A DNA stretch of 64,000 bases from Prochlorococcus sp. AG-679-M10 (GTDB lineage Bacteria; Cyanobacteriota; Cyanobacteriia; PCC-6307; Cyanobiaceae), in NCBI GenBank assembly GCA_003210655.1, contig QCUQ01000004.1:1-64000 (forward strand), given 5' to 3'. Position 1 is the first letter of the stretch. Each line of letters begins with the position of its first letter. The notes under the pieces are model-generated. The model was not told where the DNA came from. It made no database searches and saw nothing but the letters and a program-made list of their open reading frames with translations. The translations under genes and the position numbers were made by a program. This document shows positions 1 to 9,463 of this stretch, piece by piece.

Positions 1-15
1 ATTTTCGCTTTGATA

Positions 16-45
16 AATATAGTCCAAAATCATCAATAATGTGAA
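16..45 (-). promoter_or_regulatory. Candidate promoter firing out of the left edge
   Basis: Read on the minus strand, TTCACA is followed after 18 bases by TATATT, a reasonable sigma-70 arrangement for a transcript leaving the window on the left. It lies just beyond the 3' end of the aspartoacylase-like gene. In some Prochlorococcus genomes I recall psbA as the next gene here, but that gene is outside the window and this is only memory. AT-rich DNA produces many chance matches, so the call is weak. Confidence 0.3.
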
Positions 46-112
46 AAAGAATCTTATACCTTAGATAAATTATTCTTATGTAAAAAGGGGGAAATTATCG
101 AGTTTTTAAAAC

Positions 113-1000
113 CTAACTAAAAAATTCCTCATACATTTGATCTGAGACACTTACTACCTCTTTTTTTGTAAAACTCATTGCAATATTCTTTTCTTTGTAG
201 GCGACCTCACCAATAAACACAGGCCAAATAGTATCTTCATCTGTGTAAGTTTTAGTTTTACCCTCAATATCCAGAAACAATGGAGCATCCTTTTTTATAG
301 GCTTCCAATCTTGATTGATCCTCTCAGGATGAATTAAAGCATTGATATTTCCATTTTTATCTCTTGGATAATCAATACTTCCTTTATGAACATGGACAAC
401 TAAATCTTTCGGAAGTCTTATTTGATTATTTTTTAACTTGTTTATCTCATCTCTCAAAGAACTAATTATTATTAGAAATCTATTTATAATTTTTGGGTCA
501 TAAAAATTTTGAGCAACAGATCCTATTTCAAGGACTAATCCACATGGCCAGGCTTCAACGAGAAATCCAGTTTGTTTTAGATCTTTTTCATGCAAATAAA
601 TTGGTAAACCAAATTTATGCTGAAGTAAAGCTGCTAAACAAAAATCTTTTATTCTTCTTCCATACATAACAATACTTGTTCCCATATTTGCTGTTGTAGT
701 GTGTAAGTCAATAGCAACATCACAAGGTTCTGAACCATTGAATCCAAACTTTTCAACTAAAAAATTTGCTCTATTAATTTCATAAATACTATTGTTTTGA
801 ATTGAAGTAAAAGATCTATTTAAGTCATTGTCTATATATCTACAACCTCTTTCATAAGCAAGAGGGTTTCCTATGATGAATTTATATTCAATATTTTTTT
901 CAATATTTTTAAACTGCTTATTAAATTGGTTGATTGCCCATACTGGATTAATTTCATTTCCATGAGTACCAGAAACAATTAGTATTTTTTTCAAGGTCAT
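113..1000 (-). CDS. Aspartoacylase / succinylglutamate desuccinylase family zinc hydrolase
   Basis: The 295-residue product matches the AspA/AstE zinc-carboxypeptidase-like family. The N-terminal GTHGNE supplies the first zinc His and Glu, DLNRSF follows, and DLHTTTANMG supplies the second zinc His. These enzymes cleave N-acyl amino acids such as N-acetylaspartate in the cytosol. The true substrate in picocyanobacteria is unknown, so only the family is certain. Length is normal for the family. It is divergent from the GST-like gene, with only 24 bases between the two starts, so the two promoters must overlap the opposing 5' ends. Confidence 0.85.
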   Translation of the reverse strand: MTLKKILIVSGTHGNEINPVWAINQFNKQFKNIEKNIEYKFIIGNPLAYERGCRYIDNDLNRSFTSIQNNSIYEINRANFLVEKFGFNGSEPCDVAIDLHTTTANMGTSIVMYGRRIKDFCLAALLQHKFGLPIYLHEKDLKQTGFLVEAWPCGLVLEIGSVAQNFYDPKIINRFLIIISSLRDEINKLKNNQIRLPKDLVVHVHKGSIDYPRDKNGNINALIHPERINQDWKPIKKDAPLFLDIEGKTKTYTDEDTIWPVFIGEVAYKEKNIAMSFTKKEVVSVSDQMYEEFFS

Positions 1001-1024
1001 TTAAAAAATTAAAATTCTAAGTTT

Positions 1025-1972
1025 ATGCAAAATAAGTATCTCATTAACTTTTCGAAAAAGTTCTGGTTTTGGTTTTGGACAAAATTAATGAATGGTTTCG
1101 CACCTTCAGATTTACAAGGAAATTATAGAAGGCCGAGAGGGATACTAATAAATAAAAATTATGAATTTAAAGGCAAGAATGAAAATACTTACTTATTAGT
1201 AGGAAATTCTTGTCCGTGGTGCCATAGAACTTTACTCGTTTACAAGCTGAAAAACTTATCAAAAAAAGTTAAAGTTATTTTTTTAGAAGCAGATATTAAT
1301 AGTGGTCAATGGATTTTCAATGAAAAGTTTGAGGGATGCAATACTCTTCATCAATTTTATAAAAAAGCGCAAAAGCATAATCTTTTCAGGTCGACACTTC
1401 CATTATTATTTAATTTTCAAAATGATCAGATCAATATTTTATCTAATGAAAGTTCTGAAATAGTAAAGTTTCTGAACTCAATAAAAGGAGACTCTTCTCA
1501 AAAAACACTTCAAATAAATAAATGCGATCAAGATTTACTAGATATAATTCATTCGGACATTAACAATGGGGTATATCAATGTGGATTTGCCAGAAATCAG
1601 ATCTCTTATGAAAAAGCAAGTAAGAACCTTTTTGAAGCTCTAACTAAAATAGAAAAAAAGCTTGATAAGAGTTTAGGTAATTGGATTTGTGGAGAAGATT
1701 TAACTTATGCAGATATCTATTTATTTCCAACAATTGTTCGTTGGGAATTAATTTATAGGCAACTTTTTAAATGTACTGAAAAAGAAATTTCAGATTTTAA
1801 AAATATTATTAAATGGAGATTAAGGTTTTATAAATTAACTAAGGTTTCTGAAACATGTTTTGACTCTGAATGGAAAAAAGATTATTACAAAGCATTATTC
1901 CCTTTAAATCCTAATCAAATCATCCCAGTTCTTCCTTCTTTAAAGGAAATAATGCAATCAATTCCAAAGTAG
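1025..1972 (+). CDS. Glutathione S-transferase-like protein (omega / glutathionyl-hydroquinone reductase type)
   Basis: This 315-residue protein has a thioredoxin-fold N-terminal half with NSCPWCHRTL (Cys63 and Cys66). That matches the CPW(A/C)HR nucleophile motif of the ECM4/YqjG glutathionyl-hydroquinone reductases. An all-alpha GST C-terminal half follows, with a motif like GNWICGEDLTYADIYLFPT. These enzymes reduce glutathionylated quinones or otherwise use glutathione. The family fit is good; the substrate is inferred. The second Cys of CPWC is unusual beside the single Cys of classical ECM4 proteins. It stands alone as a plus-strand gene. Confidence 0.8.
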   Translation: MQNKYLINFSKKFWFWFWTKLMNGFAPSDLQGNYRRPRGILINKNYEFKGKNENTYLLVGNSCPWCHRTLLVYKLKNLSKKVKVIFLEADINSGQWIFNEKFEGCNTLHQFYKKAQKHNLFRSTLPLLFNFQNDQINILSNESSEIVKFLNSIKGDSSQKTLQINKCDQDLLDIIHSDINNGVYQCGFARNQISYEKASKNLFEALTKIEKKLDKSLGNWICGEDLTYADIYLFPTIVRWELIYRQLFKCTEKEISDFKNIIKWRLRFYKLTKVSETCFDSEWKKDYYKALFPLNPNQIIPVLPSLKEIMQSIPK

Positions 1973-2102
1973 ATTTATTTTCAAATAATTTTTGATTAAC
2001 AAATTTCATGTTGTAATGAACACGAACTTTATAAATACATGATGCAAAATCAATTCAAATTAACTATGTTATAGATATCTACTTTAGTATGAAAAACTGC
2101 AA

Positions 2103-2321
2103 ATGAAATCCATTGACGAACACATTCAAAAAGATCAATCGGAAATCGCCTCTGCAAAAGAAGAGGGTAATCTTCCAAAGGTCAGACATTTAACTGAAGA
2201 ATTAAAAGATCTCGAAGGATATAAGGATCATCATCCTGAAGATAAGCATGATCCGAATGCATTAGAGTTATTCTGCGATGCAAATCCAGACGAACCTGAA
2301 TGTTTAGTTTATGACGATTGA
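2103..2321 (+). CDS. cp12: CP12, Calvin-cycle regulatory protein (C-terminal cysteine pair only)
   Basis: The 72-residue, highly charged protein ends in LFCDANPDEPECLVYDD, the hallmark of the CP12 C-terminal loop that inserts into GAPDH. CP12 is an intrinsically disordered linker that brings GAPDH and phosphoribulokinase into an inactive complex in the dark. The N-terminal Cys pair and the AWDAVEEL-like core of typical cyanobacterial CP12 are absent: the equivalent stretch reads KVRHLTEELKDLE with no Cys. GAPDH binding should therefore be kept, while the PRK-side redox switch is probably altered. A strong terminator follows. It is monocistronic. Confidence 0.93.
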   Translation: MKSIDEHIQKDQSEIASAKEEGNLPKVRHLTEELKDLEGYKDHHPEDKHDPNALELFCDANPDEPECLVYDD

Positions 2322-2348
2322 TTTTTAATTTTAAAAATGTAAAAAATA

Positions 2349-2380
2349 AAAGGGGCTTTTTAATAGCCCCTTTCCTTTTT
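2349..2380 (+). terminator. Rho-independent terminator after cp12
   Basis: A perfect 9-bp stem, AAAGGGGCT / AGCCCCTTT, encloses a 7-base loop and is followed by a T-rich tail (CCTTTTTTT). It lies about 30 bases after the cp12 stop. It is one of the clearest intrinsic terminators in the window. Because the stem is flanked by A and T runs, it may also stop the small minus-strand gene facing it. Confidence 0.85.
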
Positions 2381-2406
2381 TTAATCTTTTATTTTTTATT
2401 TTTTTA

Positions 2407-2589
2407 TTAATAATCCATGTTGAAATCAGATGGACTTCCAGTTAATGAACAGACAACAGATTCTTCATTCTTCATTTCTTTTACTTCTACTATCGGTCTT
2501 CCCATTTTCTTTAAAACTTGGATATCTTGGATAGTCTGGCACCTGGCAATTATTTGTCCTTGTTGATCAAAGCAACTATAAAAATTCAT
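2407..2589 (-). CDS. Small conserved-type hypothetical protein
   Basis: I do not recognise a family with a known role. The 60-residue soluble protein begins MNFYSCFDQQGQIIARC and has three cysteines spread along its length (roughly residues 6, 17 and 47). It has no membrane segment and no signal peptide. It shows normal-looking codon use and is isolated between cp12 and obg, with 87 bases to the next gene. Proteins of this size at this place occur in marine picocyanobacteria as far as I recall. Coding status is likely but not certain. Confidence 0.6.
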   Translation of the reverse strand: MNFYSCFDQQGQIIARCQTIQDIQVLKKMGRPIVEVKEMKNEESVVCSLTGSPSDFNMDY

Positions 2590-2676
2590 AAGGTTATTAA
2601 AGGCAATATCTAATTTATGACTAATTTCCTAAATTAAATCAAGTAATTTAATCAAAAAAATAATATTTCCAAAAAA

Positions 2677-3660
2677 TTAAATTCGGTTCCAAACCTCAGA
2701 AAGTAGTGGAGATAAACCTTTTCGTAAAGATGAAGAAATAACTAAAACTTTTTTCTTAGATAAATTTTCTAACTTTTTTGTAATTATTTTCAAATAATCT
2801 TCATCTACAAGTTCCATCTTATTAAGTACAACTATTCTTTCTTTATTTAAAAGACCACTTCCATATCGTTTTAATTCTTTCTCAATTATCTCGAAATCAT
2901 GAATAGGATTTTCAGCAATTGAATCAATCAAATGAATAAGTATTTTTGTTCTTTGTATATGTCTTAAAAAATCATGTCCCAATCCTACTCCTTCAGCAGC
3001 TCCAGATATTAAACCAGGGATATCCGCAAAAAGGCAACCATTCCCATCAGCTTTTCTTACTACACCTAAATTAGGTATCAAAGTTGTAAAAGGGTAGTTT
3101 GCGATTTTAGGTCTTGCTGATGATAAAACAGAAATTAAAGTACTCTTCCCAGCATTAGGAAGACCTATAATACCTACTTCAGCAAGAAGTTTTAATTCTA
3201 ATTGCACCTCCCATATCTCTCCTTCTTTTCCCTCAGTGAAAGATTCCGGAGCCCTATTTTGATTACTTAAATAATAAGCATTCCCATGTCCGCCTCTACC
3301 TCCATGAGCAATAGTTAAACTTTGCTTATCCTCAGTTAAATCACCCAAGATAATACCAGTATTAAAATCTCTAATTTCTGTGCCACAAGGAACTTTTAGG
3401 ATTGTATTTTCCCCTGAAGCTCCAGATCTTTTGTTTGGACCTCCCTTGAAACCATCTTTAGCAAATATTTCTCTATTAAATTTAAAATCTAAAAGTGTTT
3501 GAAGATTATTATCAGCGATAATGATTATTGAACCACCCTTTCCTCCATTACCTCCTGAAGGTCCACCGGCTGGAACAAATTTTTCTCTTCTAAAAGAAAC
3601 GATTCCATTACCGCCTTTACCAGCTTTGAGAATAATATTTGCTTGATCAATAAATTGCAC
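2677..3660 (-). CDS. obg: Obg-family GTPase (CgtA)
   Basis: The 327-residue protein carries the glycine-rich N-terminal Obg fold (repeated GGxGGxG stretches, about residues 1-158) and then a GTPase domain. The G domain has the P-loop GLPNAGKST, the G3 motif DIPGLISGA and the G4 motif NKME. Obg proteins bind the 50S subunit and link ribosome maturation to guanine-nucleotide levels. The C-terminal OCT domain found in some Firmicutes is absent, as is common elsewhere. It is the last gene of the run hemB-VOC-mutS2-obg, 40 bases after mutS2. The overlapping ORF at 3525-3725 is a shadow. Confidence 0.95.
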   Translation of the reverse strand: MQFIDQANIILKAGKGGNGIVSFRREKFVPAGGPSGGNGGKGGSIIIIADNNLQTLLDFKFNREIFAKDGFKGGPNKRSGASGENTILKVPCGTEIRDFNTGIILGDLTEDKQSLTIAHGGRGGHGNAYYLSNQNRAPESFTEGKEGEIWEVQLELKLLAEVGIIGLPNAGKSTLISVLSSARPKIANYPFTTLIPNLGVVRKADGNGCLFADIPGLISGAAEGVGLGHDFLRHIQRTKILIHLIDSIAENPIHDFEIIEKELKRYGSGLLNKERIVVLNKMELVDEDYLKIITKKLENLSKKKVLVISSSLRKGLSPLLSEVWNRI

Positions 3661-3700
3661 TTAATAATTTTTGAATGATTTTTATAAATACTTACAGATT

Positions 3701-6112
3701 TTATTTTATCCACGCAATACTGCAACCACTACCTCCTTCATTACTTGCTGCATCTTCAACTTTATCGACATAATTCAAACCAGATAACCAAATACGTAAA
3801 CCTTTTTTTAATTTTCCAGTTCCAATTCCATGAACTATCCAAAGCGGGCCATGAAACTTTCTAATTTTTTCCTCAATTATTATTTCTGCCTCATGAACTC
3901 TCATACCCCTAACGTCGATGGTATTTTTACTTGTTCTAATTTTAGAAAAAGAAAAATCTTCTCTTACAGAATTTATTTGAATTTTAGAGTTTTTGAAATT
4001 GGGTTTTTCCCCATTAAGACCTTCAAATTCATTAATTAATAATGAACTTCTAAATGATCCACATTTAACCTCGAAAGATCTAGCTTTTTGATCTATATCT
4101 ACTATTTGACCAGTACTATTTAAACTTTTAATTTTTATAAAATCTCCTATTTTAGGACTCCAAGAAATTTCTTTATTGATATTTGCTTGAGTTAAATGTT
4201 CCGTCTCAATCTCTTTAAGCCTAATTCCAATTAATCTAGAATCTTCTCCATTTGCATTTTGGTCTTTTAATTTCTTAATCAAATTAATAACCTCTTTTTT
4301 AGCTGCTCTAATATGTTTTGATAATTTTTGTCTTTCACTTTCTTGAATTTTTTCAGCATTAATTTTTTGAAATTCATAATTATTCTTTATTTCATCATGT
4401 AATATTTCTGTTCTAGCTATAAGTTCAGCAGCCTCTTCTGCCGAATTTTGTTGCTTTATCCTCTCATCTTCAAGCCCTTTAATAATATTATTTATATTTT
4501 CAACTTCTTTCGGTTTTAAATAATTAGCAGCTTCATTAAGTATTTTTTCATCAATCCCAATTCTTTTTGAAATTGATAAGGCATTGCTTCTTCCAGGTAT
4601 TCCCCAATTCAGGGTGTACTTTGGCTTGAAAGATTCTTCGTCAAAAGCAACTGAAACATTTTCGAATCTATTGTCACTATATTTCAAAGCTTTTATATCA
4701 CCATAATGAGTTGTAGCTAGAGTTATATCAGATAAGGTTGCGAATTCTTTCAGTAATGCGATTGCAAGAGCAGTACCTTCAGAAGGATCTGTCCCAGATC
4801 CTATTTCATCTAATAAAACAACTGATAACCCCTTTTTATTATTAAGAGATTCCAGAATATTTCTAATACGTAAAATATGGCCACTGAAAGTAGATAAATT
4901 TCCCTCTAAGGATTGATCATCACCAATATCTACAAATATATTTGGACAAAAAGGTATTATTGGATTTTTAATTGATGGAATAAATAATCCTGATCTAGCC
5001 ATCAATAATGCTATTCCGAGACCTTTTAAAGCAACAGTTTTACCTCCAGTATTCGGTCCCGTTATAGCTACTACTTTAGTATTTCTATTTATATGAAAAT
5101 CTATAGATACTGGTTTGGGAGCTTCTTTTTTTTTATTTTCCCAAATCAAAAGAGGATGGGAAAAACCTATTAAATTAACTATTGGATTATTTTCAACAAT
5201 TGGAGCATTACCTCCAATCCAATTTGAATATCTTGAACGTATTAGAGCATGCTCAGTTTTCAATAGAATCTCTGACATATCAATAAGGCTTTTATCATTA
5301 TCACGAATAATTTGCGACCATTCTTTTAATAATTTAAATTCTTCTCCTGCTACTCTCGCTTCCATAGAAGCAATTTTATTACCCTTAAATACTATAGATT
5401 CTGGCTCCAAATATATGGTATTCCCTGATGCAGAAGAATCATGAATTATACCTTTAAATTTCTCAGCAAATTGTACTTTAATAGCTAAAACAGGTCTCCC
5501 ATATCTATCACCAATAATATTATCTTGAATATAATTAGTATTTTTTTGAATAAATTTATCTACTAATAGCCTTCTTTCTGATTTCTTAGATAATAATTCT
5601 TGCCTAAGTTTTGCTAATTTCTGACTTGCTCGATCAGAAATTCTACCATTTGATTCAATACCAATTTTTAAAATTTTCTCAATTTGATTATGATCAATTA
5701 AACGATTTAAAAAAGAAGAAATAAAAGGTCTTTGCTCAAAATTTAAAAGTGTTTTTTTTAAATCTTTAGCTGCAGATATTGTTTCAGCTATTTCTAATAA
5801 TTCAGAAGAACTAATAACTCCTCCTTTTGAACAAATCTCAACATTTTTACTTATGTCAAAAACACCTGAAAAACTAATCGATTTATCTAAGTTCTTTTCT
5901 AACTCATTTATTTCGATAGTTTCTTGCAATAATCTTCTGGAAATTTCATAATCAGTAGGAATGTCAAACTCTAATATTGCATTTTCTCCCATTTTTGTAG
6001 AGGCAAAAGAGGAGAGCTGAGTTATTAAATTGTCCCACTCTAAAAGTTTTATAGATTCTTCTGAAAGTGATCTATGAGCGGATGAATTTTTATAATAACT
6101 TTTCTCTATCAT
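3701..6112 (-). CDS. mutS2: MutS2 ATPase with C-terminal Smr domain
   Basis: The 803-residue protein lacks the MutS mismatch-recognition domain. It has the core/lever region, then an ABC-type ATPase with Walker A GPNTGGKT and Walker B VVLLDEIGSGTDPSEG. A long coiled clamp follows, and the protein ends in an Smr domain (IDVRGMRVHEAE and LWIVHGIGTGKL). MutS2 proteins act on branched DNA or on collided ribosomes, depending on the species; they do not carry out mismatch repair. It is 13 bases downstream of the VOC gene, so co-transcription is likely. Length is normal. Confidence 0.95.
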   Translation of the reverse strand: MIEKSYYKNSSAHRSLSEESIKLLEWDNLITQLSSFASTKMGENAILEFDIPTDYEISRRLLQETIEINELEKNLDKSISFSGVFDISKNVEICSKGGVISSSELLEIAETISAAKDLKKTLLNFEQRPFISSFLNRLIDHNQIEKILKIGIESNGRISDRASQKLAKLRQELLSKKSERRLLVDKFIQKNTNYIQDNIIGDRYGRPVLAIKVQFAEKFKGIIHDSSASGNTIYLEPESIVFKGNKIASMEARVAGEEFKLLKEWSQIIRDNDKSLIDMSEILLKTEHALIRSRYSNWIGGNAPIVENNPIVNLIGFSHPLLIWENKKKEAPKPVSIDFHINRNTKVVAITGPNTGGKTVALKGLGIALLMARSGLFIPSIKNPIIPFCPNIFVDIGDDQSLEGNLSTFSGHILRIRNILESLNNKKGLSVVLLDEIGSGTDPSEGTALAIALLKEFATLSDITLATTHYGDIKALKYSDNRFENVSVAFDEESFKPKYTLNWGIPGRSNALSISKRIGIDEKILNEAANYLKPKEVENINNIIKGLEDERIKQQNSAEEAAELIARTEILHDEIKNNYEFQKINAEKIQESERQKLSKHIRAAKKEVINLIKKLKDQNANGEDSRLIGIRLKEIETEHLTQANINKEISWSPKIGDFIKIKSLNSTGQIVDIDQKARSFEVKCGSFRSSLLINEFEGLNGEKPNFKNSKIQINSVREDFSFSKIRTSKNTIDVRGMRVHEAEIIIEEKIRKFHGPLWIVHGIGTGKLKKGLRIWLSGLNYVDKVEDAASNEGGSGCSIAWIK

Positions 6113-6125
6113 TCAATTGAAATAA

Positions 6126-6518
6126 TCAAATATTTGATTTAATCCCACCGGCAGGAACATAAAGCATTTCAAGCCAGTTACCTTCGGTGTCTTGCATATA
6201 AAAAGAAGCTGTTCCGTCTCGATGTTCATGAATAGGTGCAACTTTCACTCCAGATTTTTTTAAATCTGAATAAATATTTTCCACTTCCTTTTTTTCTTCA
6301 AAATGAAAAGCAAAATGTGGACCAGCTGCTTTATAACTAGACCCCAATAAAGCAAGTCCATCTTTTCCTTCACCAGCCTCTAGATAGCACCAATCTTTAT
6401 CATCCCAAATTAATTGCATACCTAAGTTCAAATAAAAAGACTTAGCTCTATCGAGATTTTCTACTCTAAGTGCAATATGTCCGATTCTTTGGACACCTTT
6501 TGAACCTTTTAAAAGCAA
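6126..6518 (-). CDS. Glyoxalase/bleomycin-resistance (VOC) family protein
   Basis: The 130-residue single VOC domain starts with GHIALRVENLDRAKSFYLNLGM. It has metal-ligand positions at the first His, in HFAFHFEE and near the C-terminus in TEGNWLEMLYV. That layout resembles lactoylglutathione lyase (GloA), which converts the methylglyoxal-glutathione adduct. VOC proteins are catalytically diverse, so glyoxalase I is only the leading guess. It sits between hemB and mutS2 on the same strand with short gaps. Confidence 0.8.
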   Translation of the reverse strand: MLLKGSKGVQRIGHIALRVENLDRAKSFYLNLGMQLIWDDKDWCYLEAGEGKDGLALLGSSYKAAGPHFAFHFEEKKEVENIYSDLKKSGVKVAPIHEHRDGTASFYMQDTEGNWLEMLYVPAGGIKSNI

Positions 6519-6573
6519 AATAATGAATAATATTTATTTAAGAATAAACAAATTTTTTAATTTTAATGAGTTT

Positions 6574-7575
6574 TCACTTCTGATTCAACCATTTTGATGC
6601 ATCACAAGCATGATAGGTGAGTATTAATTTTGCCCCTGCTCTTTTGAAACTAAGCAATGTTTCTAAAACAATATCCTTTTCATTAATCCAATTTTTCATA
6701 GCAGCAGCCTTTACCATTGAATATTCTCCACTGACGTTATATGCAGCTATTGGTTTATTTGAAAAAGTACTCAGCCGATAAACTATGTCTAGATAAGAGA
6801 CACCAGGTTTAACCATCAAAATATCTGCTCCCTCATATTGATCTAATGCCGATTCAATTAAAGCCTCCTTCGAGTTAGCAGGATCCATTTGATAGGTTGA
6901 TTTATTATCTGGAATTATTTTCCTACTATTCTCTTTCGGGGCAGAATCTAAAGCTGTTCTAAAAGGTCCATAATAAGCAGATGAAAATTTTGCGGTATAG
7001 CTAATAATTCCTACATCGCTAAATCCCTCAATATCCAAAGCAGTTCTTATAGCTCCAACTCTCCCATCCATCATGTCACTTGGACCAATAAAATCCGCTC
7101 CCGCTCTTGCTTGGGTAATAGCCTGTTTTTTAAGAATCTCAATGGTTTCATCATTTAATATTTTTCCATTGTCATCAACCAAGCCATCATGTCCATCACA
7201 CGAATAGGGATCTAAGGCAACATCAGTCATAATTGCCATTTCAGGTATCTCTTTTTTTAACATTCGAATAGCCTTAGGTATTAAACCAGCTTCGTTGAAA
7301 CATTCAGATCCATCTTCTGTTTTTAAACTGTCGTCAATTTTTGGAAAAAGTACAATACATCTAATACCTAATTCCCAGGCTCTAGAAACTTCCTTAATTA
7401 ATCCATTCATGTCCCATCTATAAATACCGGGCATTGCAGATATTTCTTCTTGGAAATCCTTTTCGTGAAGAAATAATGGATATATAAAATCTTCAGGATG
7501 CAGATGGTTTTCTCTTACCATCTCTCTTATTGCATCTGTCCTTCTCAATCTTCTTGGGCGAATGATCAAATTCAT
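6574..7575 (-). CDS. hemB: Delta-aminolevulinic acid dehydratase (porphobilinogen synthase)
   Basis: The 333-residue enzyme condenses two 5-aminolevulinate molecules into porphobilinogen, the pyrrole precursor of heme and chlorophyll. The two active-site lysines are visible in SYTAKFSSAYYGPF and MVKPGVSYLD. The metal region reads DVALDPYSCDGHDG, which resembles the Mg-type of plants and cyanobacteria and differs from the triple-Cys zinc type. It heads the minus-strand run with the VOC protein, mutS2 and obg. A 226-bp divergent region separates it from the bicarbonate transporter genes. Confidence 0.97.
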   Translation of the reverse strand: MNLIIRPRRLRRTDAIREMVRENHLHPEDFIYPLFLHEKDFQEEISAMPGIYRWDMNGLIKEVSRAWELGIRCIVLFPKIDDSLKTEDGSECFNEAGLIPKAIRMLKKEIPEMAIMTDVALDPYSCDGHDGLVDDNGKILNDETIEILKKQAITQARAGADFIGPSDMMDGRVGAIRTALDIEGFSDVGIISYTAKFSSAYYGPFRTALDSAPKENSRKIIPDNKSTYQMDPANSKEALIESALDQYEGADILMVKPGVSYLDIVYRLSTFSNKPIAAYNVSGEYSMVKAAAMKNWINEKDIVLETLLSFKRAGAKLILTYHACDASKWLNQK

Positions 7576-7788
7576 TTGAATATTTTGAAGTTATAAAGTA
7601 ATTATTTAACTAATACGATAGTCTCTTAACTTCCATAAAAAATAACCAAAATCCTTTTTTGTTCAGGAAAATTAACCTAACATACCAAGAAAAATTTTTT
7701 AAAGTTGTTGATATATTTTGCACAAATTTAATTTTTTAACAAATTTTGGACATAAAGAGATAATATCTTTTAGTTAATGTATTTATTT

Positions 7789-7794
7789 AAGGAG
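7789..7794 (+). promoter_or_regulatory. Shine-Dalgarno site deciding the TTG start of the BicA-like gene
   Basis: AAGGAG ends 7 bases before the TTG at 7802. It is one of the few strong ribosome binding sites seen in this AT-rich window and supports the non-ATG start. Upstream in the hemB divergent region, TTAACA is followed by TAATAT with 19-base spacing, a possible but weak promoter. Confidence 0.65.
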
Positions 7795-7801
7795 ATTTTC
7801 T

Positions 7802-9457
7802 TTGGAAATAATTAATGGATTTAATCTTAAGAATATAAGGGGTGATATTTTAGGAGGAATAACAGCTGCAGTAGTAGCTTTACCTCTTGCACTTGCTTTT
7901 GGAAACGCAGCCTTAGGACCTGGGGGTGCAATTTACGGTTTATATGGAGCAGTTGTTGTTGGTTTTTTAGCAGCTTTATTTGGGGGCACCCCCGCTCAAG
8001 TTAGTGGTCCAACTGGTCCAATGAGCGTAACAGTGGCAGGAGTTGTAGCAGGTTTAGCAGCTGTTGGTGTACCAAGAGATCTTACAGCAGGTCAAATTTT
8101 ACCTTTAGTCATGGCTGCAGTAGTAATTGGAGGATTATTACAAATATTGTTTGGAATTTTAAAGCTTGGTAAATATATAACTCTTGTTCCATATTCTGTG
8201 GTCTCCGGATTTATGTCTGGTATAGGAGTGATAATTATTGCTCTTCAGATTGGTCCACTTTTAGGAATAAGTACCCGAGGAGGCGTAATCGAGTCTTTAT
8301 CAACTGTTTTTTCTAATTTCCAACCGAATGGAGCTGCTATTGGTGTGGCAATAATGACACTAGGCATAGTATTTCTAACACCTAGAAAAATTAGCCAATG
8401 GGTACCCTCCCCTCTTCTAGCCTTATTAATAGTCACCCCACTATCAATTTTAATTTTTGGCGATGGTGCATTAGACAGAATTGGTGAAATCCCTAGAGGA
8501 GTGCCATCTCTAAGCTTTCCAAGCTTTAATCAATACTTTCCTATCATTTTCAAAGCTGGCTTAGTTCTGGCAGTTCTTGGAGCTATTGACTCTTTACTCA
8601 CCTCTTTAGTTGCAGATAATATTTCTCAAACAAGACATAATTCTGATAGAGAATTAATTGGCCAGGGAATAGGTAATGCTATAGCTGGACTATTTTCAGG
8701 TTTACCTGGAGCTGGGGCGACAATGAGAACTGTTATAAATGTTAAATCTGGAGGCTCTACTCCTATTTCAGGAATGGTTCATTCAGTAGTTCTATTAATA
8801 GTTTTAGTGGGTGCTGGACCATTAGCAGAGCAAATACCTACAGCTCTTTTAGCAGGCATTCTTATAAAAGTAGGTTTGGATATTATTGACTGGGGATTCT
8901 TGAGAAGAGCTCACAAATTATCTCTTAAAACTGCAGTTGTTATGTATGGTGTATTACTAATGACAGTTTTTTGGGATCTAATATGGGCAGTATTAGTTGG
9001 AGTATTTATTGCAAATATGCTAACTATTGATTCAATTACTGAAACGCAATTAGAAGGAATGGATCAGGATAATCCTTTATCCAAGGATAATGAGCAAAGT
9101 AAAAATCTTTTACCCTCTGATGAAAAAGCTCTTCTTGATAGATGTTCTGGAGAAGTAATGTTATTTAGACTAAAAGGCCCACTAAGCTTTGGTGCGGCCA
9201 AAGGTATTACTGAGAGAATGATGTTAGTAAGAAACTATAAAGTTTTAATATTAGATATTACTGATGTCCCTAGACTTGGAGTCACAGCTACACTTGCAAT
9301 TGAAGATATGATGCAAGAGGCTAAAAATAACTCTAGAAAAGCCTTTGTAGCTGGAGCTAATGAAAAAGTTAGAGAAAGGTTATCAAAATTTGGTGTTGAT
9401 GGCATTATTGAGACAAGGAAAGAGGCATTAGAGGCTGCTTTAAATGAATTAGCCTAG
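7802..9457 (+). CDS. bicA: SulP-family anion transporter, BicA-like bicarbonate transporter
   Basis: The 551-residue protein has 10-12 hydrophobic segments. It carries SulP signatures (GITAAVVALPLALAFG and GGTPAQVSGPTGPMS) and a cytoplasmic STAS domain from about residue 440. In cyanobacteria such proteins include BicA, a Na+-dependent low-affinity bicarbonate importer; others carry sulfate. The tight linkage with sbtA and sbtB (6- and 3-base gaps) argues for bicarbonate. The substrate is therefore inferred from family and context. TTG start chosen because of the AAGGAG site. Confidence 0.85.
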   Translation: MEIINGFNLKNIRGDILGGITAAVVALPLALAFGNAALGPGGAIYGLYGAVVVGFLAALFGGTPAQVSGPTGPMSVTVAGVVAGLAAVGVPRDLTAGQILPLVMAAVVIGGLLQILFGILKLGKYITLVPYSVVSGFMSGIGVIIIALQIGPLLGISTRGGVIESLSTVFSNFQPNGAAIGVAIMTLGIVFLTPRKISQWVPSPLLALLIVTPLSILIFGDGALDRIGEIPRGVPSLSFPSFNQYFPIIFKAGLVLAVLGAIDSLLTSLVADNISQTRHNSDRELIGQGIGNAIAGLFSGLPGAGATMRTVINVKSGGSTPISGMVHSVVLLIVLVGAGPLAEQIPTALLAGILIKVGLDIIDWGFLRRAHKLSLKTAVVMYGVLLMTVFWDLIWAVLVGVFIANMLTIDSITETQLEGMDQDNPLSKDNEQSKNLLPSDEKALLDRCSGEVMLFRLKGPLSFGAAKGITERMMLVRNYKVLILDITDVPRLGVTATLAIEDMMQEAKNNSRKAFVAGANEKVRERLSKFGVDGIIETRKEALEAALNELA

Positions 9458-9463
9458 TAAACC

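Noticed and set aside
3525-3725. 66-aa minus-strand ORF overlapping the obg 5' end
   Set aside because: Out-of-frame shadow of obg; MutS2 and Obg fill the region and are clear family members.
5115-5444. 109-aa plus-strand ORF inside mutS2
   Set aside because: Antisense to a conserved ATPase domain, no family features, no ribosome binding site.
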